Shown: piece by piece, positions 41,969 to 49,805 of the stretch
How positions within the stretch are numbered: position 1 is the stretch's first letter
Layout of the letters: each line of letters opens with the position of its first letter
Assembly (NCBI GenBank): GCA_900319245.1
Contig: ONNQ01000021.1
Span: 1 to 51,239 of the forward strand
Reading direction: 5' to 3'
Source of the DNA: an uncultured Lachnospiraceae bacterium
Lineage (GTDB): Bacteria; Bacillota; Clostridia; Lachnospirales; Lachnospiraceae
DNA length: 51,239 nt
Made by a program: the position numbers and the translations under genes
Notes under the pieces: generated by a model
Seen by the model: only the letters and a program-made list of their open reading frames with translations
Database searches by the model: none
What the model was told of the DNA's origin: nothing

Positions 41969-42667
41969 TCACCGCAGGAGGCCGCGCTTATTGAGTGCTA
42001 CCATAATCCGCCCGGTCTTGTCGTCGATCTCTTCTTCTCTTCTAACTGTGACCACCTTATGACTGTTTTCATACGCTGTGTTGAGGCGGGCGTATTCCCG
42101 CAAAATGCCCCGGAGCGCATCGTCCGGCAGCTCGTCGAAGTCACAGATATGGCGATTTCTCTTCCTGAGAGAAGCAAAACAGCTGTCCTGAGCGATCGCG
42201 TTATATACAACCAGCCGTTTTCCGGAGATTCCGCTTTCCGCTGCCTCCATGAGCTTTAAGAAGGTTTCCTCTTGCAGCGCGAAGTCTGCGCAGAATTTCA
42301 CGACCGCGTGGACCAGGCCCTCGTCAAACAGATATACCGTGTCTGACCGCATCATGCGCCTGTAGACCAGACGAAAGACCGCGGCGCTCTCCAGCGTATA
42401 CCGCTCGTCCTTGTAGATCCCGTACTGACTGTGCGCCTGGCTCTCCGCCCGCAGCGCCTTTTCCATTCGCGCCTGCAGCCTTCTTGCGTTTCTTTCAAGA
42501 AAGATCCCCGCATGCAGAAGCTTCCGGGCTGCTTTCCATGAGACCCGGTTCATACTGCGGTCCGACGCGTTGACACAGCGGACGCCGTTTTTCCGGATCT
42601 CCTCTTCCAAATGCGCCATCAAGTATGTTTTGCCGCTTCCCGGAAGTCCAATGCACTCAATAACCAT
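41969..42667 (-). CDS. P-loop kinase-like protein in the polysaccharide unit
   Basis: 232 residues. N-terminal Walker A IGLPGSGKTYL and a plausible Walker B (TVYLFDEGLVH) are seen; the rest is helical and charged. It looks like a small nucleotide or sugar kinase/P-loop NTPase, but I do not recognise a specific family. It overlaps wzy by 11 nt and has GGAGGTG upstream, so it belongs to the operon. Confidence 0.7.
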   Translation of the reverse strand: MVIECIGLPGSGKTYLMAHLEEEIRKNGVRCVNASDRSMNRVSWKAARKLLHAGIFLERNARRLQARMEKALRAESQAHSQYGIYKDERYTLESAAVFRLVYRRMMRSDTVYLFDEGLVHAVVKFCADFALQEETFLKLMEAAESGISGKRLVVYNAIAQDSCFASLRKRNRHICDFDELPDDALRGILREYARLNTAYENSHKVVTVRREEEIDDKTGRIMVALNKRGLLR

Positions 42668-43970
42668 GCTGCACCTCCGGCTTCGCCTCCATGCCGATTC
42701 TGTCTCGTTCCCAACGGACGCAATATGGCATCAGTGTGACGATGAAGGTCATCATCACCATTGAGTTGTTGCATGGATACGAGGACTGTATCGAGGAGAA
42801 GAGTACGTTCGCGATATACAAATACGCCGCGAATCGAATATACAGGTTTCCGGATCTCTTTGCATTCCGATATATATCATAGAATATAATGATCATTAAT
42901 AGAATGTACGGGATCATCCCGAACAGCCCCAGCTGCGTAAAGATCATGGGCCAGAACGTATCATTGAGATACTTGGTATTGGTCGGCTGCATTCCCGCGA
43001 CCGTGTTGAACTCCAGAATATAGTAAAGCTGAGAGTAATTGGTCGCCGCGGTGCTGGATCCAAACGTGCCAAAGCCCGTCCCGTAAGGAAAATATTCCTG
43101 AAACAGCCGCAACCCGCCCTGCCAGAAAAGCTGTCTGGGAGCAGTGCCGCGGTTTGCCGTGACACCGTTGACAAAATAGTTCTGATACTGAGGATAGCCG
43201 ATCACCCCGCCGATGATTGCGATGACCAGAATCCTCAACCTCATATCCTGCTTCTTTTCCAGCACAAAGGACTCAAATAAGACAAGTGCTGTAGCTGCCA
43301 GAATCAACGACCTGGATTTGATCACCATGATCAGCACCGCGATTGCCATAAGAAGAAAAACCTTGTTGGACCGTTCCTCATGAAGTGCCGAATCCAATAA
43401 AAGAAGCATGATGATATAGAGCACCGTATTTGTGACAATACCGGGCGTTCCAAAAACAAACGAGTAGTTGCGCAGTCCGTACCGGATCTCTCCGTACATG
43501 CCAAGATCAACAAAGATGTTGAGCACGCCGAACACAAACAGTACGATCAGATATCCCTTGGCCAGAAGAACCGGGATCCGCGCCGCTTCTTCTATATTCC
43601 AGTGCCGCTTTCTCGCAGCGGACGTCACGCCCAGATAGAGCAGTGCGTACTTGAAGTGACTGACAATATCCAGGTAGATGGCAGAATTGACATCCTGGAT
43701 TCCGAATTTCCAGTTTCCATAAAGACCCGCCGCTGTCGCCCACAGGATCAGAAAACAGATTCCAATTTCCCGGATCCTGGCTTCGCCGCTCACGATCAGA
43801 TCCAATACAAACACGCCGCAGAACAGCGCCGCAAGCCCTTCGTCTATATAGGATGACTGCGAAAAATAGTTCTCCAGAAGCGTCTGAAAGAGAAACAGGG
43901 TCATGATCGCACTCAGAAGCCAGGTCGTCCCGATCCCGGTCTGCGCGTCGATCCGTTTATCCGCTCTCAT
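42657..43970 (-). CDS. wzy: Wzy-like O-antigen/capsule polymerase
   Basis: 437 residues, nearly all hydrophobic with about 11-12 helices and a large external loop between residues 270 and 350 (NGVTANRGTAPRQLFWQGG), the layout of O-antigen ligase/polymerase proteins. It would join repeat units on the outer face after Wzx. The start has GGAGGTAACT upstream. Confidence 0.82.
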   Translation of the reverse strand: MRADKRIDAQTGIGTTWLLSAIMTLFLFQTLLENYFSQSSYIDEGLAALFCGVFVLDLIVSGEARIREIGICFLILWATAAGLYGNWKFGIQDVNSAIYLDIVSHFKYALLYLGVTSAARKRHWNIEEAARIPVLLAKGYLIVLFVFGVLNIFVDLGMYGEIRYGLRNYSFVFGTPGIVTNTVLYIIMLLLLDSALHEERSNKVFLLMAIAVLIMVIKSRSLILAATALVLFESFVLEKKQDMRLRILVIAIIGGVIGYPQYQNYFVNGVTANRGTAPRQLFWQGGLRLFQEYFPYGTGFGTFGSSTAATNYSQLYYILEFNTVAGMQPTNTKYLNDTFWPMIFTQLGLFGMIPYILLMIIIFYDIYRNAKRSGNLYIRFAAYLYIANVLFSSIQSSYPCNNSMVMMTFIVTLMPYCVRWERDRIGMEAKPEVQHGY

Positions 43971-43988
43971 AGTTACCTCCGCGTCTTA

Positions 43989-45443
43989 TTACATAAAGAC
44001 GATGGAGCCAACCGCTTCCCTGCCCAGAAGGCTAAGGATCGAAAGGACGTCGCCTACGCCCTTATAGCTGGATCTCTCCGCTCTCGCGACAACCACCGCC
44101 GCATCACAGTTCTCGATTGCCGCCATCGCTTCCGGCGTCTGCTCTGCGCACGGCACAGAAAAGTAACGGATTCTGCCGTTGCCTGACTTGTTAAGCTCCG
44201 CGCAGATCTTGTCCAGATATTCCGTCTGCAAGTCGCTTACAAGCGCGACCTGCGCGCCTCTTTGAAAGAGAATGCCGAGTCCGGCGTCTGCCACCTGCAG
44301 GCATACCGCTCTCTTGGGATGGTTATAATAAGAAGCATCGATGGACGCCACAAGCTTGTCCAGACCCTTTTTGGTGCTGAATTTCCTGCCGGGGACGCAT
44401 GCGATCTTCTGCAGTCCAAAGTGGTTGTTGAGTTCTCTCGCCGACAAAACCTTGCCCGTTGCCAGAAGATACAGAACGATCAGACACACACACGCCAAAA
44501 TACCGCCAACGGCGCCTGCGCAGGCCTGCTTGACGGCGCCTTTCACCACATCCCGTTTCGATGTCTTCTCTACGACAACACTGTTCCCCGAAGCGAGGTT
44601 CTTGTCCAACGTCTTTTTGGAGTTGATCAGCTGTACGATCTCCGTCGCACGGTTGTAGGCCCACTTATACATGCCTGTGTCGTTGATCGTAGCGGCGAGC
44701 TCATTGGCAACCGTCATGGTGTGCGGGCCATACTGCGCCTGGGCTTCCGGCTCCATCTGCCGCAGCTGCGCAATGACCTCGTCCAGGATGAGCTTTGCGC
44801 CTTCCTGATCGGGGTAAATGACCTTGACCGTGATAAAAGAATTTTTATTCGTACTATACTTAAAGGAAATCAGCTCGTAGAGCCTGTTGGCTGTCGTCCC
44901 CAGCTGCTGTGCCACATTTGTAAGGTCTGTGCGATACATGGCGGAATTGCCATAGTAGTTGAGAATCGTCATTTCTCTGTTCTGCACTTGGGCGTATTCC
45001 TGTGGTACCGCCTGCGTTTCCGCAGCCGCTTCCTCTGCCGCGCCTTCCCCGGCAGCCTGGTCTTCCGTCTCTGTCTGTGCAGGCTGTGCAGCCTCCACTG
45101 CCTCATCGCCAATCGTTACGATCACGTCTGCAGACGCGAAGCCTTCCTTTGTCGGGTCGATGTCCCCCATAATAGACTCCGTGAAATACGCGTTCTTGAG
45201 ATCCAGCTGGTTATTGATCCTGCGCATTTCAATCGCCTTGGACGCCCCTTGCGAATCCTCTTCGGGGGCTGCTTCCTGTTCAGGCTGCGCCTGTCCCTGT
45301 TTGTATACTTTATATAATTCAAACCCTTTGAGCCCGCCAAATAAGAGCGCCGCCACAAGGGCAACCACGAGAATCCCTTTCCATTTTTCCAATACACAGC
45401 GGATCAATGCTTTTAAGTCTACAATTCGTTCTTTTTTATACAT
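43989..45443 (-). CDS. Wzz-like polysaccharide co-polymerase with C-terminal kinase-like remnant (2)
   Basis: 484 residues from the ATG at 45443 (GGAGAGG upstream). Two membrane helices flank an external region containing an Ala/Glu-rich low-complexity stretch near residues 120-160. The cytosolic C-terminus has ALVSDLQTEYLDKICAELNK and ends GSIVFM, resembling the end of bacterial tyrosine kinases, but no Walker A is present. First gene of the wzz-wzy-wzx-licD unit. Confidence 0.8.
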   Translation of the reverse strand: MYKKERIVDLKALIRCVLEKWKGILVVALVAALLFGGLKGFELYKVYKQGQAQPEQEAAPEEDSQGASKAIEMRRINNQLDLKNAYFTESIMGDIDPTKEGFASADVIVTIGDEAVEAAQPAQTETEDQAAGEGAAEEAAAETQAVPQEYAQVQNREMTILNYYGNSAMYRTDLTNVAQQLGTTANRLYELISFKYSTNKNSFITVKVIYPDQEGAKLILDEVIAQLRQMEPEAQAQYGPHTMTVANELAATINDTGMYKWAYNRATEIVQLINSKKTLDKNLASGNSVVVEKTSKRDVVKGAVKQACAGAVGGILACVCLIVLYLLATGKVLSARELNNHFGLQKIACVPGRKFSTKKGLDKLVASIDASYYNHPKRAVCLQVADAGLGILFQRGAQVALVSDLQTEYLDKICAELNKSGNGRIRYFSVPCAEQTPEAMAAIENCDAAVVVARAERSSYKGVGDVLSILSLLGREAVGSIVFM

Positions 45444-45501
45444 ATATTCCTCTCCAACCGGCATCTGCCATTTGAGCCTAGTGTCCTAATGTATCACCGT
45501 A

Positions 45502-45530
45502 ATTCTACATGATGCTTTCGAGGAAAGCAA
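45502..45530 (-). promoter_or_regulatory. promoter of the wzz2-wzy-wzx-licD unit
   Basis: On the minus strand TTGCTT (45530-45525), a 17-nt spacer and TAGAAT (45507-45502). The start would lie about 50 nt before the ATG. Confidence 0.5.
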
Positions 45531-45555
45531 GTATGGGAGAAGAGGCAGAAAAAAG

Positions 45556-45584
45556 TATGAAAATCCGGCTTATGATAGTATAAT
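45556..45584 (+). promoter_or_regulatory. promoter of the aminosugar cassette
   Basis: TATAAT (45579-45584) with a weak -35 TATGAA (45556-45561), 17-nt spacer. It is divergent from the wzz2 promoter. Confidence 0.5.
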
Positions 45585-45618
45585 GACAATAATGTACGAA
45601 GAAAGAGGAATACATCCT

Positions 45619-46752
45619 ATGGCAAAAATACCCTTTAACATTCCTCCGTTCATCGGAACGGAACTTGATTATGTAAAACAGGCGATCGACGCACACAAGA
45701 TTTGCGGCGACGGACAATTTACCAAGAAATGTAATGCTTGGATCCAGGAGCGCTTCGGCGCGACTGGTGCGCTTCTTACGACCAGCGGCACCACTGCGCT
45801 TGAAATGGCGACGCTTCTGTGCGGCCTTGAAAAGGGCGATGAAGTCATCCTGCCCAGCTTTACCTTCTCCAGCACGGCGACTTCGATCGTCCTGACCGGT
45901 GCGACGCCTGTATTCGTGGATATCCGTCCGGATACCATGAACATCGATGAGCGCAAAATCGAAGAAGCGATCACAGACAAGACCAAGGCCATCATGGCCG
46001 TACACTACGCAGGCGTCAGCTGCGAGATGGACACCATCATGGAGATTGCCCGCAGACACGACCTCAAGGTTATCGAAGATGCCGCGCAGGGCGTCATGTC
46101 CACCTACAAAGGAAAAGCGCTGGGCACGATCGGTGATTTCGGCTGCTATTCCTTCCATGAGACCAAGAACTATTCCATGGGTGAGGGCGGCGCACTGATC
46201 CTCAACCACAAGGAAGATATTGAGCCGGCTGAGATTCTCAGAGAGAAAGGGACCGACAGGGCCCGCTTTTTCCGCGGCCAGGTCGACAAATACACCTGGG
46301 TGGAATATGGCAGCAGCTATCTCCCCAGTGATATGAACGCCGCTTACCTCTGGGCGCAGCTCCAGGAGGCGGACCGCATCAACGACAACCGTCTGGCTAC
46401 CTGGCACGCCTATGACGACGCTTTCCGCCCTCTTGAGAAAGAAGGCAGGATTGTGCTGCCCACAATTCCGGACGGCTGCGTACACAATGCGCACATGTAC
46501 TATGTCAAGCTCCGGGATCTTCATGAGAGAACGGATTTTATCAATTACCTGCATAGCCATGACGTCGGCTGCGTCTTCCACTATGTGCCCCTGCACTCTG
46601 CGCCGGCCGGCAAACGATTCGGCCGCTTCCACGGCGAAGACGTCTACACAACGAAAGAGAGCGACCGTCTGGCAAGACTGCCTCTCTACTACGGTATGAC
46701 AGAGGAAGATCGGAATAAGGTGATCACTACCGTGCTCTCCTATTTTGACTGA
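45619..46752 (+). CDS. wecE: dTDP-4-amino-4,6-dideoxygalactose transaminase (WecE/RffA type)
   Basis: 377 residues, the same length as E. coli WecE, and many stretches look nearly identical (CGDGQFTKKC, DIRPDTMNID, VHYAGVSCEMDTIM, EDAAQGVMSTYKGKALGTIG, FRGQVDKYTW). The PLP lysine lies in FHETKNYSMGEGGA. It aminates dTDP-4-keto-6-deoxyglucose to dTDP-Fuc4N with glutamate as donor. Start ATG at 45619 has AGAGGA 9 nt upstream. First gene of a five-gene plus-strand cassette. Confidence 0.95.
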   Translation: MAKIPFNIPPFIGTELDYVKQAIDAHKICGDGQFTKKCNAWIQERFGATGALLTTSGTTALEMATLLCGLEKGDEVILPSFTFSSTATSIVLTGATPVFVDIRPDTMNIDERKIEEAITDKTKAIMAVHYAGVSCEMDTIMEIARRHDLKVIEDAAQGVMSTYKGKALGTIGDFGCYSFHETKNYSMGEGGALILNHKEDIEPAEILREKGTDRARFFRGQVDKYTWVEYGSSYLPSDMNAAYLWAQLQEADRINDNRLATWHAYDDAFRPLEKEGRIVLPTIPDGCVHNAHMYYVKLRDLHERTDFINYLHSHDVGCVFHYVPLHSAPAGKRFGRFHGEDVYTTKESDRLARLPLYYGMTEEDRNKVITTVLSYFD

Positions 46753-46772
46753 TTTACAGATTGGAGTATTTC

Positions 46773-47774
46773 GTGAACATTCATGCAATTCATAAGAGCG
46801 GAAGGAAGCTGATCAGCTTCATCATTCCGTGCTACCACAGTGAAGGGTCCGTAGGACTCGTCATAGATGAAATTCGTCAGGTCGTCTCCGAGCGGCCTGA
46901 TTTTACTTATCAAATCATTGCCGTCAACGACTGCTCGCCGGACAATCTGCTGGACGTCATTCGGCGCGAGGCGGAGAAGGATCCGCAGGTTCTGGCCATT
47001 GACCTTGCCAAGAACGGCGGGCGTCACAACGCGCTGATCTGCGGATGCCATTATGCGGACGGCGATTATATCGTCTTCATTGACGACGACCAGCAGTGCC
47101 CCACCGACAGGCTCTGGGACCTTATGGACCCGCTGATCAATGGCGATGCCGACGTATCAATCGCCAAGTATCCCCACAAGACCCAGTCCGGCTTCAAGAA
47201 TTTTGGTTCCAAAGTCAACGACACAGTCGCCAACTGGCTGCTCGGCAAGGACAAAGATCTGAAGTTTTCCAACTTCTCTGTCATGAAGCGCTTTGTCAAG
47301 GACGAGGTAATTAAGTATAAAAACCCCTATCCCTATCTCTCCGGCCTGATGCTCCGCTCTACCAAAAACGTGGTGAATGTGGAGATGGAAGAAAGGGAGC
47401 GTACGATCGGCGTTGGCCACTACAGCTTCAAGAAATCCTTTGCGCTGTGGATGAACAGTTTTACCGCGTTTTCCGTAAAGCCTTTGCGCTTTGCGACCAC
47501 TTGCGGCGTCGCCTTCGCCTGCATTGGTATGCTGCTCGTCGTGTATACGGTCATTCACAAACTCGTCAACCCCAATGTGGCGATCGGCTATAGTTCCCTT
47601 ATGTCTATGCTGCTGTTTATCGGCGGCATGATCATGTTCATGCTGGGTCTCATCGGCGAATATATTGGAAGAATCTATATCTCTCTCAATAACTCGCCCC
47701 AGTTCGTGATCCGCCAGATTTATGGGCAGGAAGAGGGTGACCACAATTGTGAGAATGGAGATCAAAATGGATAA
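46773..47774 (+). CDS. ArnC/GtrB-like polyprenyl-phosphate glycosyltransferase
   Basis: 333 residues from a GTG at 46773 (GGAG 6 nt upstream; a TTG at 46761 is also in frame). GT2 motifs IIPCYHSEGS, NDCSPDN and the metal motif FIDDDQQCP are followed by two C-terminal membrane helices (FACIGMLLVVYTVIH and LLFIGGMIMFMLGLIGEYIG). The family loads a sugar onto undecaprenyl phosphate. Lying after the transaminase it probably transfers the aminosugar. It overlaps the ATP-grasp gene. Confidence 0.9.
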   Translation: MNIHAIHKSGRKLISFIIPCYHSEGSVGLVIDEIRQVVSERPDFTYQIIAVNDCSPDNLLDVIRREAEKDPQVLAIDLAKNGGRHNALICGCHYADGDYIVFIDDDQQCPTDRLWDLMDPLINGDADVSIAKYPHKTQSGFKNFGSKVNDTVANWLLGKDKDLKFSNFSVMKRFVKDEVIKYKNPYPYLSGLMLRSTKNVVNVEMEERERTIGVGHYSFKKSFALWMNSFTAFSVKPLRFATTCGVAFACIGMLLVVYTVIHKLVNPNVAIGYSSLMSMLLFIGGMIMFMLGLIGEYIGRIYISLNNSPQFVIRQIYGQEEGDHNCENGDQNG

Positions 47775-48990
47775 CATACTGATCATTGGGGCTGGCGATT
47801 TCCAGCTCCCGCTTGTACAAAGAGCATCAAAATCCTATAACGTCTATCTGGCCGCACCTGTAATCTCCGACGCATTCACGCCTTATATCAAGGGTTCTCT
47901 CCTCATCGACGTACGCGATAAAGACGCAATCCTTGCCTTTGCGCGCGAGCACTCGATCTGCGGCGTCACGACGGACCAGACCGATATCGCAGTCCGATCG
48001 GTTGCCTATGTCGCCGAACAGCTGGGGCTCCCCGGCATCGGCTATGAGACCGGCGTTTTATTCACGGACAAGAGCCTGATGCGGACCCGCATGGCGGAAC
48101 TTGGCATCAAACTCCTGCCCAACCGTACGGTGACCTCCCTCGAGGAGGCCCTCTCCTACTATGAAGAGATCGGCGGCGATGTGATCATTAAACCCTTGGA
48201 TACCCAGGGCAGCCGGGGCGTACAGGTTTGCTGCAGTGCTGCAGAGCTGACTGCCAAATATGCGGAGGCTGCACGCTGGTCTTCTAACCACGAAGTGATC
48301 GTCGAGCGATTTGCGACCGGACGTGAATTCGTCGTGGAAGGTCTGGCTGTCGACTATGAATTCCGCAATCTCTGTATTGGAGATACGCTGTATTTTGACC
48401 TGCCTGACGCGTTTGCGGCCAAGAGCCGAATCTTCCCCACGCTGGCGGACGACGCGCTGGCGCAGCGCGTGCTGGATCTCAACACACGCATTATCACGGG
48501 ATTTGGTCTCAAGCAGGGCATTACGCACAGTGAATTTATCATGGATGGCGACGAAATCTACCTGATCGAGACGGCAGCGAGAGGCGGCGGCGTCTTTATT
48601 TCCTCCGACCTGATCAGTCTCTCCAGCGGACTCGATACAGAGGGCTTCCTTCTGGACATTGCGACCGGCAAGCAGAACGGCCTTCCTACAATCAAGCCGC
48701 AGCAGTGCGTGTGCGGATACCTGGCCTTCTACATCCCCACCGGCAAGGTTGTCCGCGTGGAGGGCGTCAAGGAAGTGCAGGCGCTTCCCTATGTGCACCG
48801 CAACCAGCTGTCCAAATTGCAGGTCGGCAAGGAAAACAAAGAGGGGCATACCGATAAGACCTCCCGCCTGGCTCTGATCGTCAGTGCGCCGGACCGGGAG
48901 ACATTTAACCAGCGGGCTGCGCAGATCCGTCAAATGCTGCAGGTCGAGACCGAGACGGCAGACGGTATAAAGCCCCTAATATGGGAGTGA
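47767..48990 (+). CDS. ATP-grasp ligase
   Basis: 407 residues from the ATG at 47767 (GGAG 6 nt upstream), overlapping the previous gene by 8 nt. An N-terminal pre-ATP-grasp Rossmann region (ILIIGAGDFQLPLVQRA) precedes the ATP-grasp core: DVIIKPLDTQGSRGVQV, EVIVERFATGREFVVEG and IETAARGGGVF for metal and phosphate binding. The C-terminal domain resembles carboxylase/ligase lids. Such enzymes activate a carboxylate as acyl-phosphate and join it to an amine. With an aminosugar pathway around it, the amine could be the sugar's 4-amino group (inference). Confidence 0.9.
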   Translation: MDNILIIGAGDFQLPLVQRASKSYNVYLAAPVISDAFTPYIKGSLLIDVRDKDAILAFAREHSICGVTTDQTDIAVRSVAYVAEQLGLPGIGYETGVLFTDKSLMRTRMAELGIKLLPNRTVTSLEEALSYYEEIGGDVIIKPLDTQGSRGVQVCCSAAELTAKYAEAARWSSNHEVIVERFATGREFVVEGLAVDYEFRNLCIGDTLYFDLPDAFAAKSRIFPTLADDALAQRVLDLNTRIITGFGLKQGITHSEFIMDGDEIYLIETAARGGGVFISSDLISLSSGLDTEGFLLDIATGKQNGLPTIKPQQCVCGYLAFYIPTGKVVRVEGVKEVQALPYVHRNQLSKLQVGKENKEGHTDKTSRLALIVSAPDRETFNQRAAQIRQMLQVETETADGIKPLIWE

Positions 48991-48998
48991 GGTAAGAC

Positions 48999-49364
48999 GT
49001 GTTAGATCAATTTCTAAGTAAAAGACGCAATATTATATTTCTGGCGATCGTCGCCGTCTTCATGGAGAGCCTGACGTCTCCCTGCCTGAAGCTCGGCGGC
49101 AAATACCCGTTTCTCTCTACCGGCTACATCGCCTGGTTCTGTCTGGCGGTCGTGATTCTCGGCTTTTATGCCGTCTGCTGGCAGCTGATCCTGGAGAAGC
49201 TTCCGCTGACAACCGCCTACCTGCGACGCGGGTTCAGCTATATCCTGATTTTTGTGTGGGCTACCTTGATCTTCCATGAGACCATTACATGGAAACAGAT
49301 TCTCGGCATTATCGTCATCTCGATCGGCATGGTCGTCAGTATCAGCGACGAGAAATCGAACTGA
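48999..49364 (+). CDS. small EamA/SMR-type membrane protein, ArnE-like subunit
   Basis: 121 residues with four hydrophobic helices, GTG start with GAGGT upstream. In helix 1 Glu23 and Lys31 in MESLTSPCLK match the spacing of Glu14 and Lys22 in the EmrE drug transporter. Pairs of such half-size proteins flip undecaprenyl-phosphate-linked aminosugar in the Arn pathway (ArnE/ArnF). The second copy follows directly. Confidence 0.82.
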   Translation: MLDQFLSKRRNIIFLAIVAVFMESLTSPCLKLGGKYPFLSTGYIAWFCLAVVILGFYAVCWQLILEKLPLTTAYLRRGFSYILIFVWATLIFHETITWKQILGIIVISIGMVVSISDEKSN

Positions 49365-49389
49365 TTGCAGCAGCATTGGAGGCAACCCT

Positions 49390-49755
49390 ATGAATTCTGA
49401 ACTTTTTACGCCCGCGTTTTGTTATGGCGCCGCCATCGTGGCCGCTTTTGTCACCGCGCTGAGCCAGATCATTCTTAAGAAGCAGGCCAATATCACAGAG
49501 GCCAAAAAAAGCGGATTCTTTGCCAAATTCCTGAATCCGCGTGTCATTATCTCTTATGGACTTTTATTCTCCACCCTGGTCATTAACCAGGTGGCCCTGA
49601 TCCATGTGCCGGTATCTGTCATGCCTTGCATCACAGCGACCAGTTTCGTATGGGTCTTCGTCATGGGCGTTCTCATTCTCAAAGAGAAAGTATCCAGGCG
49701 CAGGGCGCTCGGCGTCGCCATTATTATTCTGGGAGTCATTATTTCCAGACTGTAG
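49390..49755 (+). CDS. small EamA/SMR-type membrane protein, ArnF-like subunit
   Basis: 121 residues from the ATG at 49390 (GGAGG upstream), with four helices. At the position of the acidic residue in its partner there is Thr22 (TALSQIILK). It probably forms a heterodimer with the preceding protein. Last gene of the cassette; no terminator was recognised in the 50 nt before the convergent neighbour. Confidence 0.82.
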   Translation: MNSELFTPAFCYGAAIVAAFVTALSQIILKKQANITEAKKSGFFAKFLNPRVIISYGLLFSTLVINQVALIHVPVSVMPCITATSFVWVFVMGVLILKEKVSRRRALGVAIIILGVIISRL

Positions 49756-49805
49756 TACTGCAAATTATTTTCATTTTGATCCCTTTGCTATTCAGCAGTG
49801 CTTTC

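Noticed and set aside
44262-45317. 351-codon plus-strand frame
   Set aside because: Antisense to the second Wzz-like gene; no recognisable domain.
45505-46788. 427-codon minus-strand frame
   Set aside because: Antisense to the WecE-type transaminase, which is unmistakable on the plus strand.
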